The position numbers were made by a program, and so were the translations under genes. Positions 20,419 through 26,811 of a stretch of 32,527 nucleotides of DNA are shown piece after piece (positions within the stretch are counted from its first letter, which is position 1; each line of letters begins with the position of its first letter). The notes below the pieces were generated by a model. That model saw only the letters and a list, made by a program, of their open reading frames with translations, was not told where the DNA came from and ran no database searches. This DNA is from Oscillospiraceae bacterium (GTDB lineage: Bacteria > Bacillota_A > Clostridia > Oscillospirales > Oscillospiraceae): contig JAFZOC010000176.1 in NCBI GenBank assembly GCA_017550765.1, positions 1 through 32,527 on the forward strand, in the 5' to 3' direction.

Positions 20419-21081
20419 ATGGAACAGTTTGGTCTTTTTGATGTTAGCTCTGAAGATGAGATCTCCGATATTCGTTTGCTAAAAATTCCTGCTGCTCCTC
20501 TTGGAAGCTACTATACCGACGAGTTTGATGCCGCTAGAACAATTTCACGCCATCTCAAAGAAGATCTCCTTGCGGACGGCTTGGGAACGGAATACTTTTT
20601 GCTTCTATACAGACCATCCGAATACATAGATGCCGAAGGGAATACGAAAAAGTCTCAATTCAGCTCGCTTTGCTTCCAAAACGGGAATGATCTTTTCTGC
20701 CGCATTTGTTTTAGAGCCAGGCGGAAGTATATCGAGATCCCCTCAAAGTACGAAGAAGAAGCGTCTAAGTACTGTGCTGTAACAAAGCCCAAAAAGAAGA
20801 CAGGAAGCAATAGTGAGACCGGATATATAAAGCTTCTGTGTGCGTCACCTTCGGATGTTGAGAAAATGGTCCCGCTATTTCGTCACATGCTTCGCGATAC
20901 CCTTGACTCCCTTCCCACTGAATTTGGCTGTTGCTCCAAGTATAAAGAATGCAGCGACGCAAAAAAATGTGTGAATAACGATAAAAATCTTGCTCTTCAA
21001 TGCTTTTACCTCAAGAATCTCAGGCACGGGCATATCTTTTATGGTGCAAACAAGTGCGATGACGGAGAATTCTTCTCGTAA
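20419..21081 (+). CDS. Unknown cysteine-rich protein paired with the exonuclease
   Basis: A 220-residue protein starting MEQFGLFDVSSEDEISDIRL, 1 base after the exonuclease stop and behind GGAGG. The middle has FLLLYRPSEYI and LFCRICFRARRKYIEIP, strand-like segments. The C-terminus has a cysteine cluster, FGCCSKYKECSDAKKC with a further C and FYLKNLRHGHIFYG, spaced like a metal or Fe-S site; I have seen similar ends in clostridial nuclease-associated proteins. DNA is clearly less GC-rich than the phage average. Function unknown; the pairing suggests a nuclease partner. Confidence 0.75.
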   Translation: MEQFGLFDVSSEDEISDIRLLKIPAAPLGSYYTDEFDAARTISRHLKEDLLADGLGTEYFLLLYRPSEYIDAEGNTKKSQFSSLCFQNGNDLFCRICFRARRKYIEIPSKYEEEASKYCAVTKPKKKTGSNSETGYIKLLCASPSDVEKMVPLFRHMLRDTLDSLPTEFGCCSKYKECSDAKKCVNNDKNLALQCFYLKNLRHGHIFYGANKCDDGEFFS

Positions 21082-21096
21082 GATTTACTAGGGCGC

Positions 21097-21127
21097 AAAA
21101 AACCGCCCGGGGTAGATCCCAGGGCGG
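21097..21127 (-). terminator. Terminator of the toxin-antitoxin-chaperone operon
   Basis: On the minus strand CCGCCC/GGGCGG with an inner GGG/CCC pairing is followed by six Ts (21097-21102). It lies 36 bases beyond the SecB-like gene. The stem may also slow transcription from the exonuclease operon arriving on the other strand. Confidence 0.8.
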
Positions 21128-21162
21128 GGGTGGAATGTATTGCTGCTGCAGGTCTTATTCCA

Positions 21163-21555
21163 TCAGGACCCGCTCTTGTCCGCAAACAGTTCTACGGGGT
21201 CCATCAGGGGCAGCACAATGGGTGCGGCCATAGCGGCAGTGGTAAGATTCGTTACCATGGTCCTCGCATAGGGCAGCAGGATCCTGATGGCGTGGTTGTT
21301 AAGGAATTCCTCGTATGCTTCCTTGGGAACACTATCCATCGAGAACGCGCCCGTAATATCGACCGTAAGGTCAAACGGAAAGGGCTGCTCCTCTGTGTTC
21401 TTGATTTCGATCCTCAAGCGGGAGAAGCCTCTGTTTCCTTCGTCTATCCAGACATATCTGGAGAACCGAGGTGAAACAGTGAACTCTCCTTCTTCCATCT
21501 GGTTGTTCCGGATGCTGAGTTCATTGAAAATGAGTTGAAACGGGATACTATTCAT
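21163..21555 (-). CDS. SecB-like chaperone of a toxin-antitoxin-chaperone module
   Basis: A 130-residue protein resembling SecB: alternating strands with SRLRIEIKNTEEQPFPFDLT and DITGAF, the helix PKEAYEEFLNNHAIRILLPY, then ARTMVTNLTTAAMAAPIVLP and LMDPVELF, matching the SecB end (LFPYAR, then a Pro-rich strand and F/L). Firmicutes generally lack housekeeping SecB; solitary SecB-like proteins beside toxin-antitoxin genes are TA-chaperones that protect an unstable antitoxin, as in Rv1955-Rv1957 of Mycobacterium tuberculosis. AGGAGG precedes ATG 21555, 13 bases after the antitoxin stop. It is last in the operon. Confidence 0.75.
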   Translation of the reverse strand: MNSIPFQLIFNELSIRNNQMEEGEFTVSPRFSRYVWIDEGNRGFSRLRIEIKNTEEQPFPFDLTVDITGAFSMDSVPKEAYEEFLNNHAIRILLPYARTMVTNLTTAAMAAPIVLPLMDPVELFADKSGS

Positions 21556-21568
21556 TCTTTCCTCCTGA

Positions 21569-21961
21569 TCATGCGGGCATGGTCACGGCCACGCATTTCC
21601 CGAATTTATACACCTCGTTGCGAGGCCTATAACCCAAGGTGCTCTTTCTTGTGTAGATATACGATGCAGCACGCATCTCAGCCTGGCTCTGGACACAAAT
21701 ATGCAGATCGAGCGCATTGGCGATCTTAACGACTGTGTCCAGCCTCGGAATGCTTTGCACCGCTTCGAACCTGCCAATCGCCGCCTGCTTCATTCCGCAG
21801 AGCTCTGCCAGCTGAGTTTGCGTAAGGCCCCTTCGGATCCTCTCTTCGCTGATGCCGTTGATGATGTTGGCGACCTCTTCGGCTGCTTCGAACGCCCTTC
21901 GCTCTCTCTCGCCGCTGCTCTTCAGGCCTTCCCAGATATCACTAAAGGTGCTTTCCCCCAT
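21569..21961 (-). CDS. HigA-type XRE antitoxin with C-terminal tail
   Basis: A 130-residue antitoxin. Residues about 30-90 hold an XRE HTH: RIRRGLTQTQLAELCGMKQA, IGRFEAVQSIPRLDTVVKIA. A tail of about 35 residues follows (ASYIYTRKSTLGYRPRNEV, then YKFGKCVAV), rich in aromatic and hydrophobic residues, which fits the chaperone-addiction segment of antitoxins in three-gene modules. The ATG overlaps the toxin end by 20 bases and has AAGGAGG upstream. It should neutralise the toxin and repress the operon through the dyad at 22344-22359. Confidence 0.88.
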   Translation of the reverse strand: MGESTFSDIWEGLKSSGERERRAFEAAEEVANIINGISEERIRRGLTQTQLAELCGMKQAAIGRFEAVQSIPRLDTVVKIANALDLHICVQSQAEMRAASYIYTRKSTLGYRPRNEVYKFGKCVAVTMPA

Positions 21962-22331
21962 CTTTGTTCCTCCTTTTATAGTCCTTCATCTCAGTGATTG
22001 CTTTTTTGATCTCACCCTTTGGCGCTTTGTTTGATTGCTTTTTGTATGCATGCAACAGGACGATCCTATTCCCGGAATAGTGGAAGAAAAAGATGCGATT
22101 TCCACCCGGGCGCAATGCCCAGATGCCCTCATCCGACTCCTTTCGTATCGTTTCCGGGTAAGTCATGTTTATTGACATTCCATGCATTGCCAAGCGATCG
22201 ATGTATGTTTTGATCTGGTATAGCTCGGTATCATTTTTCCCGTGCTTAGCCAGTTCCTTCAGGAATTCCGCAACAGGGTTTCTCCCGTTCTCTTTCTCAT
22301 ACAGTATTATCTCATATCTCTGTTGGTTCAT
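21942..22331 (-). CDS. HigB/RelE-superfamily toxin (Gp49-like)
   Basis: A 129-residue toxin with the HigB/Gp49-like pattern: YEIILYEKENGRNPVAEFLK, ELYQIKTYIDRLAMHG, then WALRPGGNRIFFFHYSGN, IVLLHAYKKQSNKAP and EIKKAITEMKDYKRR. Such toxins cleave mRNA, usually on the ribosome. It comes first in the operon, before the antitoxin, the order usual for HigBA. It has its own consensus promoter and an operator between promoter and ATG. GGAG precedes ATG 22331. Confidence 0.9.
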   Translation of the reverse strand: MNQQRYEIILYEKENGRNPVAEFLKELAKHGKNDTELYQIKTYIDRLAMHGMSINMTYPETIRKESDEGIWALRPGGNRIFFFHYSGNRIVLLHAYKKQSNKAPKGEIKKAITEMKDYKRRNKDGGKHL

Positions 22332-22343
22332 CCTTACTCCTTT

Positions 22344-22359
22344 ATAACGAATTTGTTAT
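22344..22359. promoter_or_regulatory. Operator dyad of the HigBA-SecB operon
   Basis: ATAACGAATTTGTTAT, an inverted repeat with one mismatched pair, lies between the -10 and the toxin start. A likely HigA binding site for autorepression. Confidence 0.6.
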
Positions 22360-22367
22360 TTTTATCG

Positions 22368-22396
22368 ATTGTACACCGATCCGGTCCATCTGTCAA
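22368..22396 (-). promoter_or_regulatory. Promoter of the HigBA-SecB operon
   Basis: On the minus strand TTGACA (22391-22396), 17 bases, TACAAT (22368-22373): near-consensus sigma-A. Confidence 0.85.
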
Positions 22397-22424
22397 GTGG
22401 AGCCTTGCGGACCACAGCGACAGC

Positions 22425-22456
22425 AAAAATACCGCCCCGGATCGCTCCGGAGCGGT
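22425..22456 (-). terminator. Terminator of hicAB
   Basis: A 10-bp stem (ACCGCTCCGG/CCGGGGCGGT, one G-U pair) with a 6-base loop, followed on the minus strand by ATTTTT. It lies 18 bases past the hicB stop. Confidence 0.8.
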
Positions 22457-22473
22457 AGTCTGGCGCGGAAGCA

Positions 22474-22866
22474 TCACAGATGCAGCTCCGCCTTCAGCGC
22501 GTTTTGCAGGATCGCGGACACGTTCAGCCCGGCGCGCTCCGCCCTGGCGTTCAGCCAGTTCGGGAGCGACACGTTGCGGCGGACGGTCTTCATGTCGTTC
22601 ATCCGGCGATACTCCGCGAAGTCGACGTCCACCAGCGTCACGATGGCGTCCGGATGCGCTCCCGCCACTTCGCCCAGAGCGGACGGCGCCGGCAGCGCCT
22701 CGTGGTCGTCCTCCATATCGATCCCGATGACGCCGATCGCGTCCCGCGCCATTTCCATCGCGTCAGCATAGTCCACGCCCTGGGTGTTGATGTCGAAGTC
22801 CGGCACATAGACCACGACATACTTTTCACCCTGTGTCATCACGATCGGATACACAGCTTTCATCAT
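22474..22866 (-). CDS. hicB: HicB antitoxin with ribbon-helix-helix domain
   Basis: A 130-residue antitoxin. Residues 1-60: the degenerate RNase H-like HicB fold (YPIVMTQGEKYVVVYVPDFD, then AMEMARDAIGVIGIDMED). Residues about 95-128: RRNVSLPNWLNARAERAGLN, a ribbon-helix-helix DNA-binding domain followed by VSAILQNALKAEL. It inhibits HicA and represses the operon, probably through the paired TACACA/TGTGTA sites at 23106-23156. AGGAGGAGG precedes the ATG pair. Confidence 0.92.
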   Translation of the reverse strand: MMKAVYPIVMTQGEKYVVVYVPDFDINTQGVDYADAMEMARDAIGVIGIDMEDDHEALPAPSALGEVAGAHPDAIVTLVDVDFAEYRRMNDMKTVRRNVSLPNWLNARAERAGLNVSAILQNALKAELHL

Positions 22867-22899
22867 TTTCCTCCTCCTGTTTTATGATATGCGGGCTTT

Positions 22900-22919
22900 G
22901 GGGGCTTATTTCAGCCCCC
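22900..22919 (-). other. Hairpin at the hicA/hicB junction
   Basis: GGGGGCT and AGCCCCC form a perfect 7-bp stem whose loop contains part of the hicA stop codon. It lies between hicA and the hicB ribosome site, and may favour separate stability or translation of the antitoxin part. Structure is seen; role is inferred. Confidence 0.4.
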
Positions 22920-23079
22920 GCCGCTTGATGATCGCCCGGGCCAGCTCTTCGTCTGTCTCCCGGTGCCTCACGATGCTCTCGCGTTCGTTCCCTCTCACGT
23001 ACACATCGTGGTTGCCGCCGTGCCGCTTGAAGACGAAACCGTTTCTCTCGAGCAGCTCGATCAGGTCTTTTGTCTTCAC
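22906..23079 (-). CDS. hicA: HicA toxin (mRNA interferase)
   Basis: A 57-residue toxin with the double-stranded RNA-binding fold of HicA: KTKDLIELLERNGFVFKRHG, then GNHDVYVRG carrying the catalytic His in the GGNH motif, and RHRETDEELARAIIKRRGL. It cleaves mRNA. I choose GTG 23079 because AGGAGG lies 7 bases upstream; a slightly longer frame exists without a suitable ribosome site. Toxin-first order with hicB 39 bases downstream is standard. Confidence 0.92.
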   Translation of the reverse strand: MKTKDLIELLERNGFVFKRHGGNHDVYVRGNERESIVRHRETDEELARAIIKRRGLK

Positions 23080-23102
23080 CGCATCACCTCCTGGCAATTC
23101 TT

Positions 23103-23130
23103 ATTATACACATTTATTGTGTATTGTCAA
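23103..23130 (-). promoter_or_regulatory. hicA promoter
   Basis: On the minus strand TTGACA (23125-23130), 16 bases, TATAAT (23103-23108): both hexamers are perfect consensus. Operator O1 (23106-23124) fills the spacer and part of the -10. Confidence 0.9.
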
Positions 23131-23156
23131 GGACTTTTTTACACATTTTATGTGTA
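23106..23156. promoter_or_regulatory. Paired operators between hicA and the integrase
   Basis: O1, 23106-23124: ATACACA-N5-TGTGTAT, perfect arms. O2, 23140-23156: TACACA-N5-TGTGTA. Centres are 33 bases apart, close to three helical turns. O1 sits in the hicA promoter; O2 sits upstream of the recombinase, where TTGTCA (23124-23129 region) and a TTATGT-like -10 could form its promoter. Confidence 0.65.
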
Positions 23157-23190
23157 TCACCACACCACCACGGCCGAAAGGAGGCCCACC

Positions 23191-24636
23191 ATGCGCACCG
23201 CTGCAGCATATCTCCGTGTGTCCACAGATAAACAGGACGAATACAGCCTGGACAGCCAGCTGAAGCTGATCCGGGACTACGCCGCGCACCATGACATGAT
23301 CGTCCCGGACGAGTTCGTCTTCGTGGACGACGGGATCTCCGGTCGCAGCGCAAAGAAGCGCCCCGGCTTCAATCGCATGGTCGCCCTGGCGAAAGAAAAA
23401 GACCGCCCCTTCGATGCGATCCTGGTCTGGAAATACAGCCGCTTCGCCCGGAACCAGGAGGAGAGCGTCGTCTACAAGTCCATGCTGGCCCGCTCCGGCG
23501 TGGAGGTCGTCTCGATATCCGAGCCGCTGATCGACGGGCCCTTCGGCTCGCTGATCGAGCGCATCCTGGAGTGGATGGACGAATTCTACTCGATCCGCCT
23601 CTCCGGCGAGGTCCGCCGCGGCATGGAGGAGAAGATCTCCCGCGGCGAGGCGACGGGCAGCCCGCCCTTCGGCTATCGGGTGGAGGGCAAGCGCTACGTC
23701 CCGGACCCGGCGCAGGCGGAGATCGTCAGGCGAGTCTTCCGCGACTATCTGGCCGGCGTCGGGATGCTCACCCTCGCCCGGCAGCTGGCCGCCGAGGGCG
23801 TCCGTACCAAGTTCGGCAACGAGCCGGACAACCGCTGGATCGAGTATATGCTGCACAATCCAGCCTATATCGGCAAGCTCCGCTACAGTCACGACGGGAA
23901 AGGCAAGTATGAGCGCAGCAGCACACCCAACTCCGCCGCCTATCTGGCGGACGGGCAGCACGAGCCGATCGTCCCGCAGGAGCTGTGGGACGCCGTCCAG
24001 GCGAAGCTGGCGGATCAGGAGGCCGGAAGCGTCAAATGGCGGCGCCGCGACCAGCCGGTGGAGTTCCGGCTGAAGGGCCTGATCCGGTGCTCCAGCTGCG
24101 GCAGCACGCTGGTCTACAGCGGCGGCCCATGCCCCTATCTGCAGTGCCACAAGTACAGCCACGGGAAATGCGGCGTCAGCCACGCGCTGTCCGTCGCGAA
24201 GGCGGACCGGCTGGTGACGGCATACCTCCGCGGCTGCTGCGAGACGCTGGCCTTCCCGCTCGCCCCTTCGGCCGTCGAGCTCCCCGCCGGCAGCCCGGAC
24301 TACGCGCACCTGATCCAGGTGGAGCGCGTCAAGCTCCGCAGGGTGCAGGAGGCCTATGAGGCGGGCATCGACACACTGGAGGAGTACGCCCGGAAGAAGG
24401 CGCGGCTGCAGGCTGGCATCGAGGATCTGGAGCGGCAGGCCGAAGCGGCCCGCGCCGCGCTGGAGAGCCGTCAGATGGACCCGCTCGCGTTCCGCGAGAA
24501 AGTCCTGAGTGTCCTGGACGTGTTGGGATCCCCCGACGTCAGCGAAGCCGCAAAAGGCGCCGCTCTTAAGTCCATCATTTCGTACATCGTTTTCGACAAA
24601 TACGCCGGAAAACTCGAAGTTTTTTATTATATTTAG
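23191..24636 (+). CDS. Large serine recombinase (phage integrase)
   Basis: A 481-residue integrase. Catalytic domain: TAAAYLRVSTDKQDEYSLDS with nucleophile Ser11, then WKYSRFARNQEESV and SEPLIDGPFGSLIERILEWM. Recombinase domain: GSPPFGYRVEGKRYVPDP, VGMLTLARQLAAEGV, RWIEYMLHNPAYIGKLRYS. Zinc ribbon: GLIRCSSCGSTLVYSGG with further CPYLQC and KCGVSH. A coiled coil follows (about 365-440). ATG 23191 follows AAAGGAGG. It inserts the prophage at attB; the split cotJC gene starts about 20 bases beyond the stop. No excisionase gene is recognisable nearby, though one could be elsewhere. Confidence 0.95.
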   Translation: MRTAAAYLRVSTDKQDEYSLDSQLKLIRDYAAHHDMIVPDEFVFVDDGISGRSAKKRPGFNRMVALAKEKDRPFDAILVWKYSRFARNQEESVVYKSMLARSGVEVVSISEPLIDGPFGSLIERILEWMDEFYSIRLSGEVRRGMEEKISRGEATGSPPFGYRVEGKRYVPDPAQAEIVRRVFRDYLAGVGMLTLARQLAAEGVRTKFGNEPDNRWIEYMLHNPAYIGKLRYSHDGKGKYERSSTPNSAAYLADGQHEPIVPQELWDAVQAKLADQEAGSVKWRRRDQPVEFRLKGLIRCSSCGSTLVYSGGPCPYLQCHKYSHGKCGVSHALSVAKADRLVTAYLRGCCETLAFPLAPSAVELPAGSPDYAHLIQVERVKLRRVQEAYEAGIDTLEEYARKKARLQAGIEDLERQAEAARAALESRQMDPLAFREKVLSVLDVLGSPDVSEAAKGAALKSIISYIVFDKYAGKLEVFYYI

Positions 24637-24675
24637 TTATTATCGGTTTTTTCAACTCGGCGGGCCGGACGGTGA
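24637..24675 (+). other. Prophage right end, candidate attR
   Basis: Between the recombinase stop (24636) and the first recognisable cotJC codons (24659) the sequence changes from AT-rich phage DNA to GC-rich host coding DNA. The crossover probably lies at or near GGCGGGCCGGACGG (24659-24672), which encodes the conserved GGPDG of CotJC. The matching attL is outside the window. Confidence 0.6.
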
Positions 24676-25168
24676 GCTCGGCGCCTCCATGCGCTACCTC
24701 AACCAGCGCTACTCCATGCCCTATCCGGAGCTCAAGGGCCTGCTCACAGACATCGGCACGGAAGAGCTTGGGCACATGGAGATGGTCGCGACCATCATCC
24801 ATCAGCTCACCCGAAAGATGAGCGACGAGGAGATCCTGCGCAGCGGGCTCGACACCTATTTCGTGGACCACACGGCTGGCATCTATCCCACGGCAGCCTC
24901 CGGTTTCCCCTGGAGCGCGGCATCCATCGGCATCAAGGGCGACGTGCTGGCCGACCTGAATGAGGATCTGGCCGCAGAGCAAAAAGCGCGCGTGACTTAC
25001 GACAACATCCTGCGCCTCTGCGACGATCCGGACGTGACGAAAGTGATACGCTTCCTGCGGGAACGCGAGATCGTCCACTATCAGCGTTTCGGCGAGGGCC
25101 TGCGTCTGGCCATGGAGCGGATGGACCAGAAGAACATGTATGTCGTGAACCCCTCCTTCGACCGCTGA
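24659..25168 (+). pseudogene. cotJC: Spore coat CotJC / manganese catalase-like gene, 3' part split by the prophage
   Basis: From GGPDGELGASMRYLNQRYSM onward the frame matches the CotJC family: LTDIGTEELGHMEMVATIIH with metal-binding Glu and His, YFVDHTAGIYPTAASGFPW, KGDVLADLNEDLAAEQKARV (second Glu pair) and FLREREIVHYQRFGE (second His). About 30 N-terminal residues and the start codon are missing and should lie beyond the left end of the prophage. The reading frame to the stop is intact, so excision would restore the gene. CotJC is an inner coat protein made in the mother cell during sporulation. Confidence 0.85.
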
Positions 25169-25182
25169 TCTTAACGATATCG

Positions 25183-25209
25183 GCTCCCCTGGCTCAACGC
25201 CTGGGGAGC
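25183..25209 (+). terminator. Terminator after cotJC
   Basis: GCTCCCC/GGGGAGC with an inner GGC/GCC pair around a T-T mismatch, followed by TTTCCTTGTTT. It lies 14 bases past the cotJC stop. Confidence 0.7.
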
Positions 25210-25303
25210 TTTCCTTGTTTGGCGTTCGACCTCTGAGGCGTATCTGTGCGCGGCTGCTTTTTCCGGGCAGAAGGAGCCGCTGCGTTTCGCCGTGAAATGG
25301 GGC

Positions 25304-25332
25304 TTGAAACTTGTCGCTTTTTCTGCTATGAA
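25304..25332 (+). promoter_or_regulatory. Promoter of the MATE gene
   Basis: TTGAAA (25304-25309), 17 bases, TATGAA (25327-25332) with TG one base before the -10 (extended -10). Confidence 0.6.
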
Positions 25333-25367
25333 TACTGTCTGATAGATGAATGAAAGGACCTCACATC

Positions 25368-26756
25368 ATGTCCAAGTTCCGAGACCTGTTCTCACCCCGC
25401 GATATGAGCGTCGGGACCCCCTGGCGTCGCATCGCGGAGTTCGCCTTTCCCCTGCTGATCGGCAATTTCGCCCAGCAGCTCTACAACACCGTCGACGCCG
25501 TCGTGGTCGGCAACAGCAGATGGGGCTATACGGCCCTCGCCTCCGTCGGGAACGCCTCTCCCGTGCTGAACCTGCTCCTGGCGCTCTTCGTCGGCATCTC
25601 CACCGGCGCCGGCATCATGGTCGCCCAGGAGTTCGGAGCAAGGGACGGCGAAGCTCTCTCCAAGACGATCGGCAACTGCATCTCCCTCACCGCGATCGCG
25701 AGCCTGGCGATCATGGTCGTGGGGCCGCTGATCACCGCGCCGCTGCTGCGGGCCGTCGGGACGCTGCCCAGCATGTTCGAGGGCTGCAAACGCTACCTGG
25801 ATATCTTCTTCTACGGCATCGCCGGTTTCTTCTTCTACAACATCTTCGCCGGGATCCTCCGCGGTCTAGGGGACTCCTTCTCGGCGCTGCTGTATCTGAT
25901 GATCACCGCCGCGCTGAATATCGTCCTGGATCTGGCCCTGGTGGACAAGATGGGGGTGGCCGGCGTGGCTCTCGCCACGGTCCTGGCCCAGATGATCTCC
26001 GCGCTCCTCTGCCTGCGGAAGATCCTCTCCCTGAAGCAGGTCTTTCAGATCCGTCTCTCCGACCTGCGCCCGATGAAGGCCCACATCGGCCGGATCGTGA
26101 GCCTGGGCATCCCTTCCGGGCTCACCCAGGCGATCTTCTCCTGCGCCATGATGGTGGTCCAGCGGCTCATCAACAGCTTCGGCGACGAGATGTTCGTGGC
26201 CTGCAACGTGATGGTCATGCGCGTGGACGGCTATGCCATGCTCCCCAATTTCAGCTTCGGGCAGGCGATGAGCACCTTCGCCGGGCAGAACATCGGAGCA
26301 CGGCGTCTCGACCGCCTGAAAGACGGCACGCGCCAAGGCCTTTTCCTGTCCGTCGGCACCTCTCTGGTGCTCACGCCCGCAGTCCTTCTGGCAGGCCCCG
26401 CCCTGATGCGTCTCTTCACCCCGGAGAAAGCGCTGATTGCGCTCTCGATGCAGATGATGTACATCCTGGCCGCCGGCTACATCGCCATGTCCGTCACGCA
26501 GGTCCTGCAGGGCGTCATGCGCGGCGCCGGCGACACGGTCACGCCCATGTGGATCGGTCTCACGACCGCCGTGGTCCTGCGCCTGCCCCTGGCCTACGCG
26601 CTGGTAGCTCTCGCCAGGAACGCCGGAGCGGACCTGCTGACCCAGGAGAAGATGGTCTTCCTTTCGCTCCTGGCCAACTGGATCCTGGGCATGCTGCTCT
26701 CTACCCTTTTTTTCAAGCTGGGCAAGTGGAAGCGCAAGATCCCCGCAGACATATGA
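25368..26756 (+). CDS. MATE-family multidrug/sodium antiporter
   Basis: A 462-residue membrane protein with about 12 spans in two halves, as in the MATE family. Signature stretches are IAEFAFPLLIGNFAQQLYNT, VDAVVVGNSRWGYTALASVG, GILRGLGDSFSALLY and, in the second half, SLGIPSGLTQAIFSCAMMVV, AGQNIGARR and QGVMRGAGDTVTPMW. It exports drugs or metabolites using Na+ or H+. I choose ATG 25368 because AAAGGA lies 9 bases upstream; ATG 25350 overlaps that region. Host gene, convergent with the aldo/keto reductase. Confidence 0.92.
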   Translation: MSKFRDLFSPRDMSVGTPWRRIAEFAFPLLIGNFAQQLYNTVDAVVVGNSRWGYTALASVGNASPVLNLLLALFVGISTGAGIMVAQEFGARDGEALSKTIGNCISLTAIASLAIMVVGPLITAPLLRAVGTLPSMFEGCKRYLDIFFYGIAGFFFYNIFAGILRGLGDSFSALLYLMITAALNIVLDLALVDKMGVAGVALATVLAQMISALLCLRKILSLKQVFQIRLSDLRPMKAHIGRIVSLGIPSGLTQAIFSCAMMVVQRLINSFGDEMFVACNVMVMRVDGYAMLPNFSFGQAMSTFAGQNIGARRLDRLKDGTRQGLFLSVGTSLVLTPAVLLAGPALMRLFTPEKALIALSMQMMYILAAGYIAMSVTQVLQGVMRGAGDTVTPMWIGLTTAVVLRLPLAYALVALARNAGADLLTQEKMVFLSLLANWILGMLLSTLFFKLGKWKRKIPADI

Positions 26757-26761
26757 AAATG

Positions 26762-26787
26762 AAAAGACCGCCGAAAGGCGGTCTTTT
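26762..26787. terminator. Bidirectional terminator
   Basis: An 11-bp perfect stem AAAAGACCGCC/GGCGGTCTTTT with a GAAA loop lies between convergent genes, with A and T arms serving both strands. Confidence 0.9.
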
Positions 26788-26811
26788 CGCTTATATGGTC
26801 CTCCGCTCCTC

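Noticed and set aside
23103..23157. CRISPR-like repeats
   Set aside because: Only two copies of a short palindrome within a promoter region; no spacer pattern and no cas genes.
22963..23190. N-terminal extension of the recombinase
   Set aside because: Overlaps hicA and the operator region and crosses the AT-rich gap; the catalytic domain and ribosome site place the start at 23191.
26233..26464. Minus-strand small frames inside the MATE gene
   Set aside because: Antisense shadows with no ribosome site; the MATE frame is complete on the other strand.
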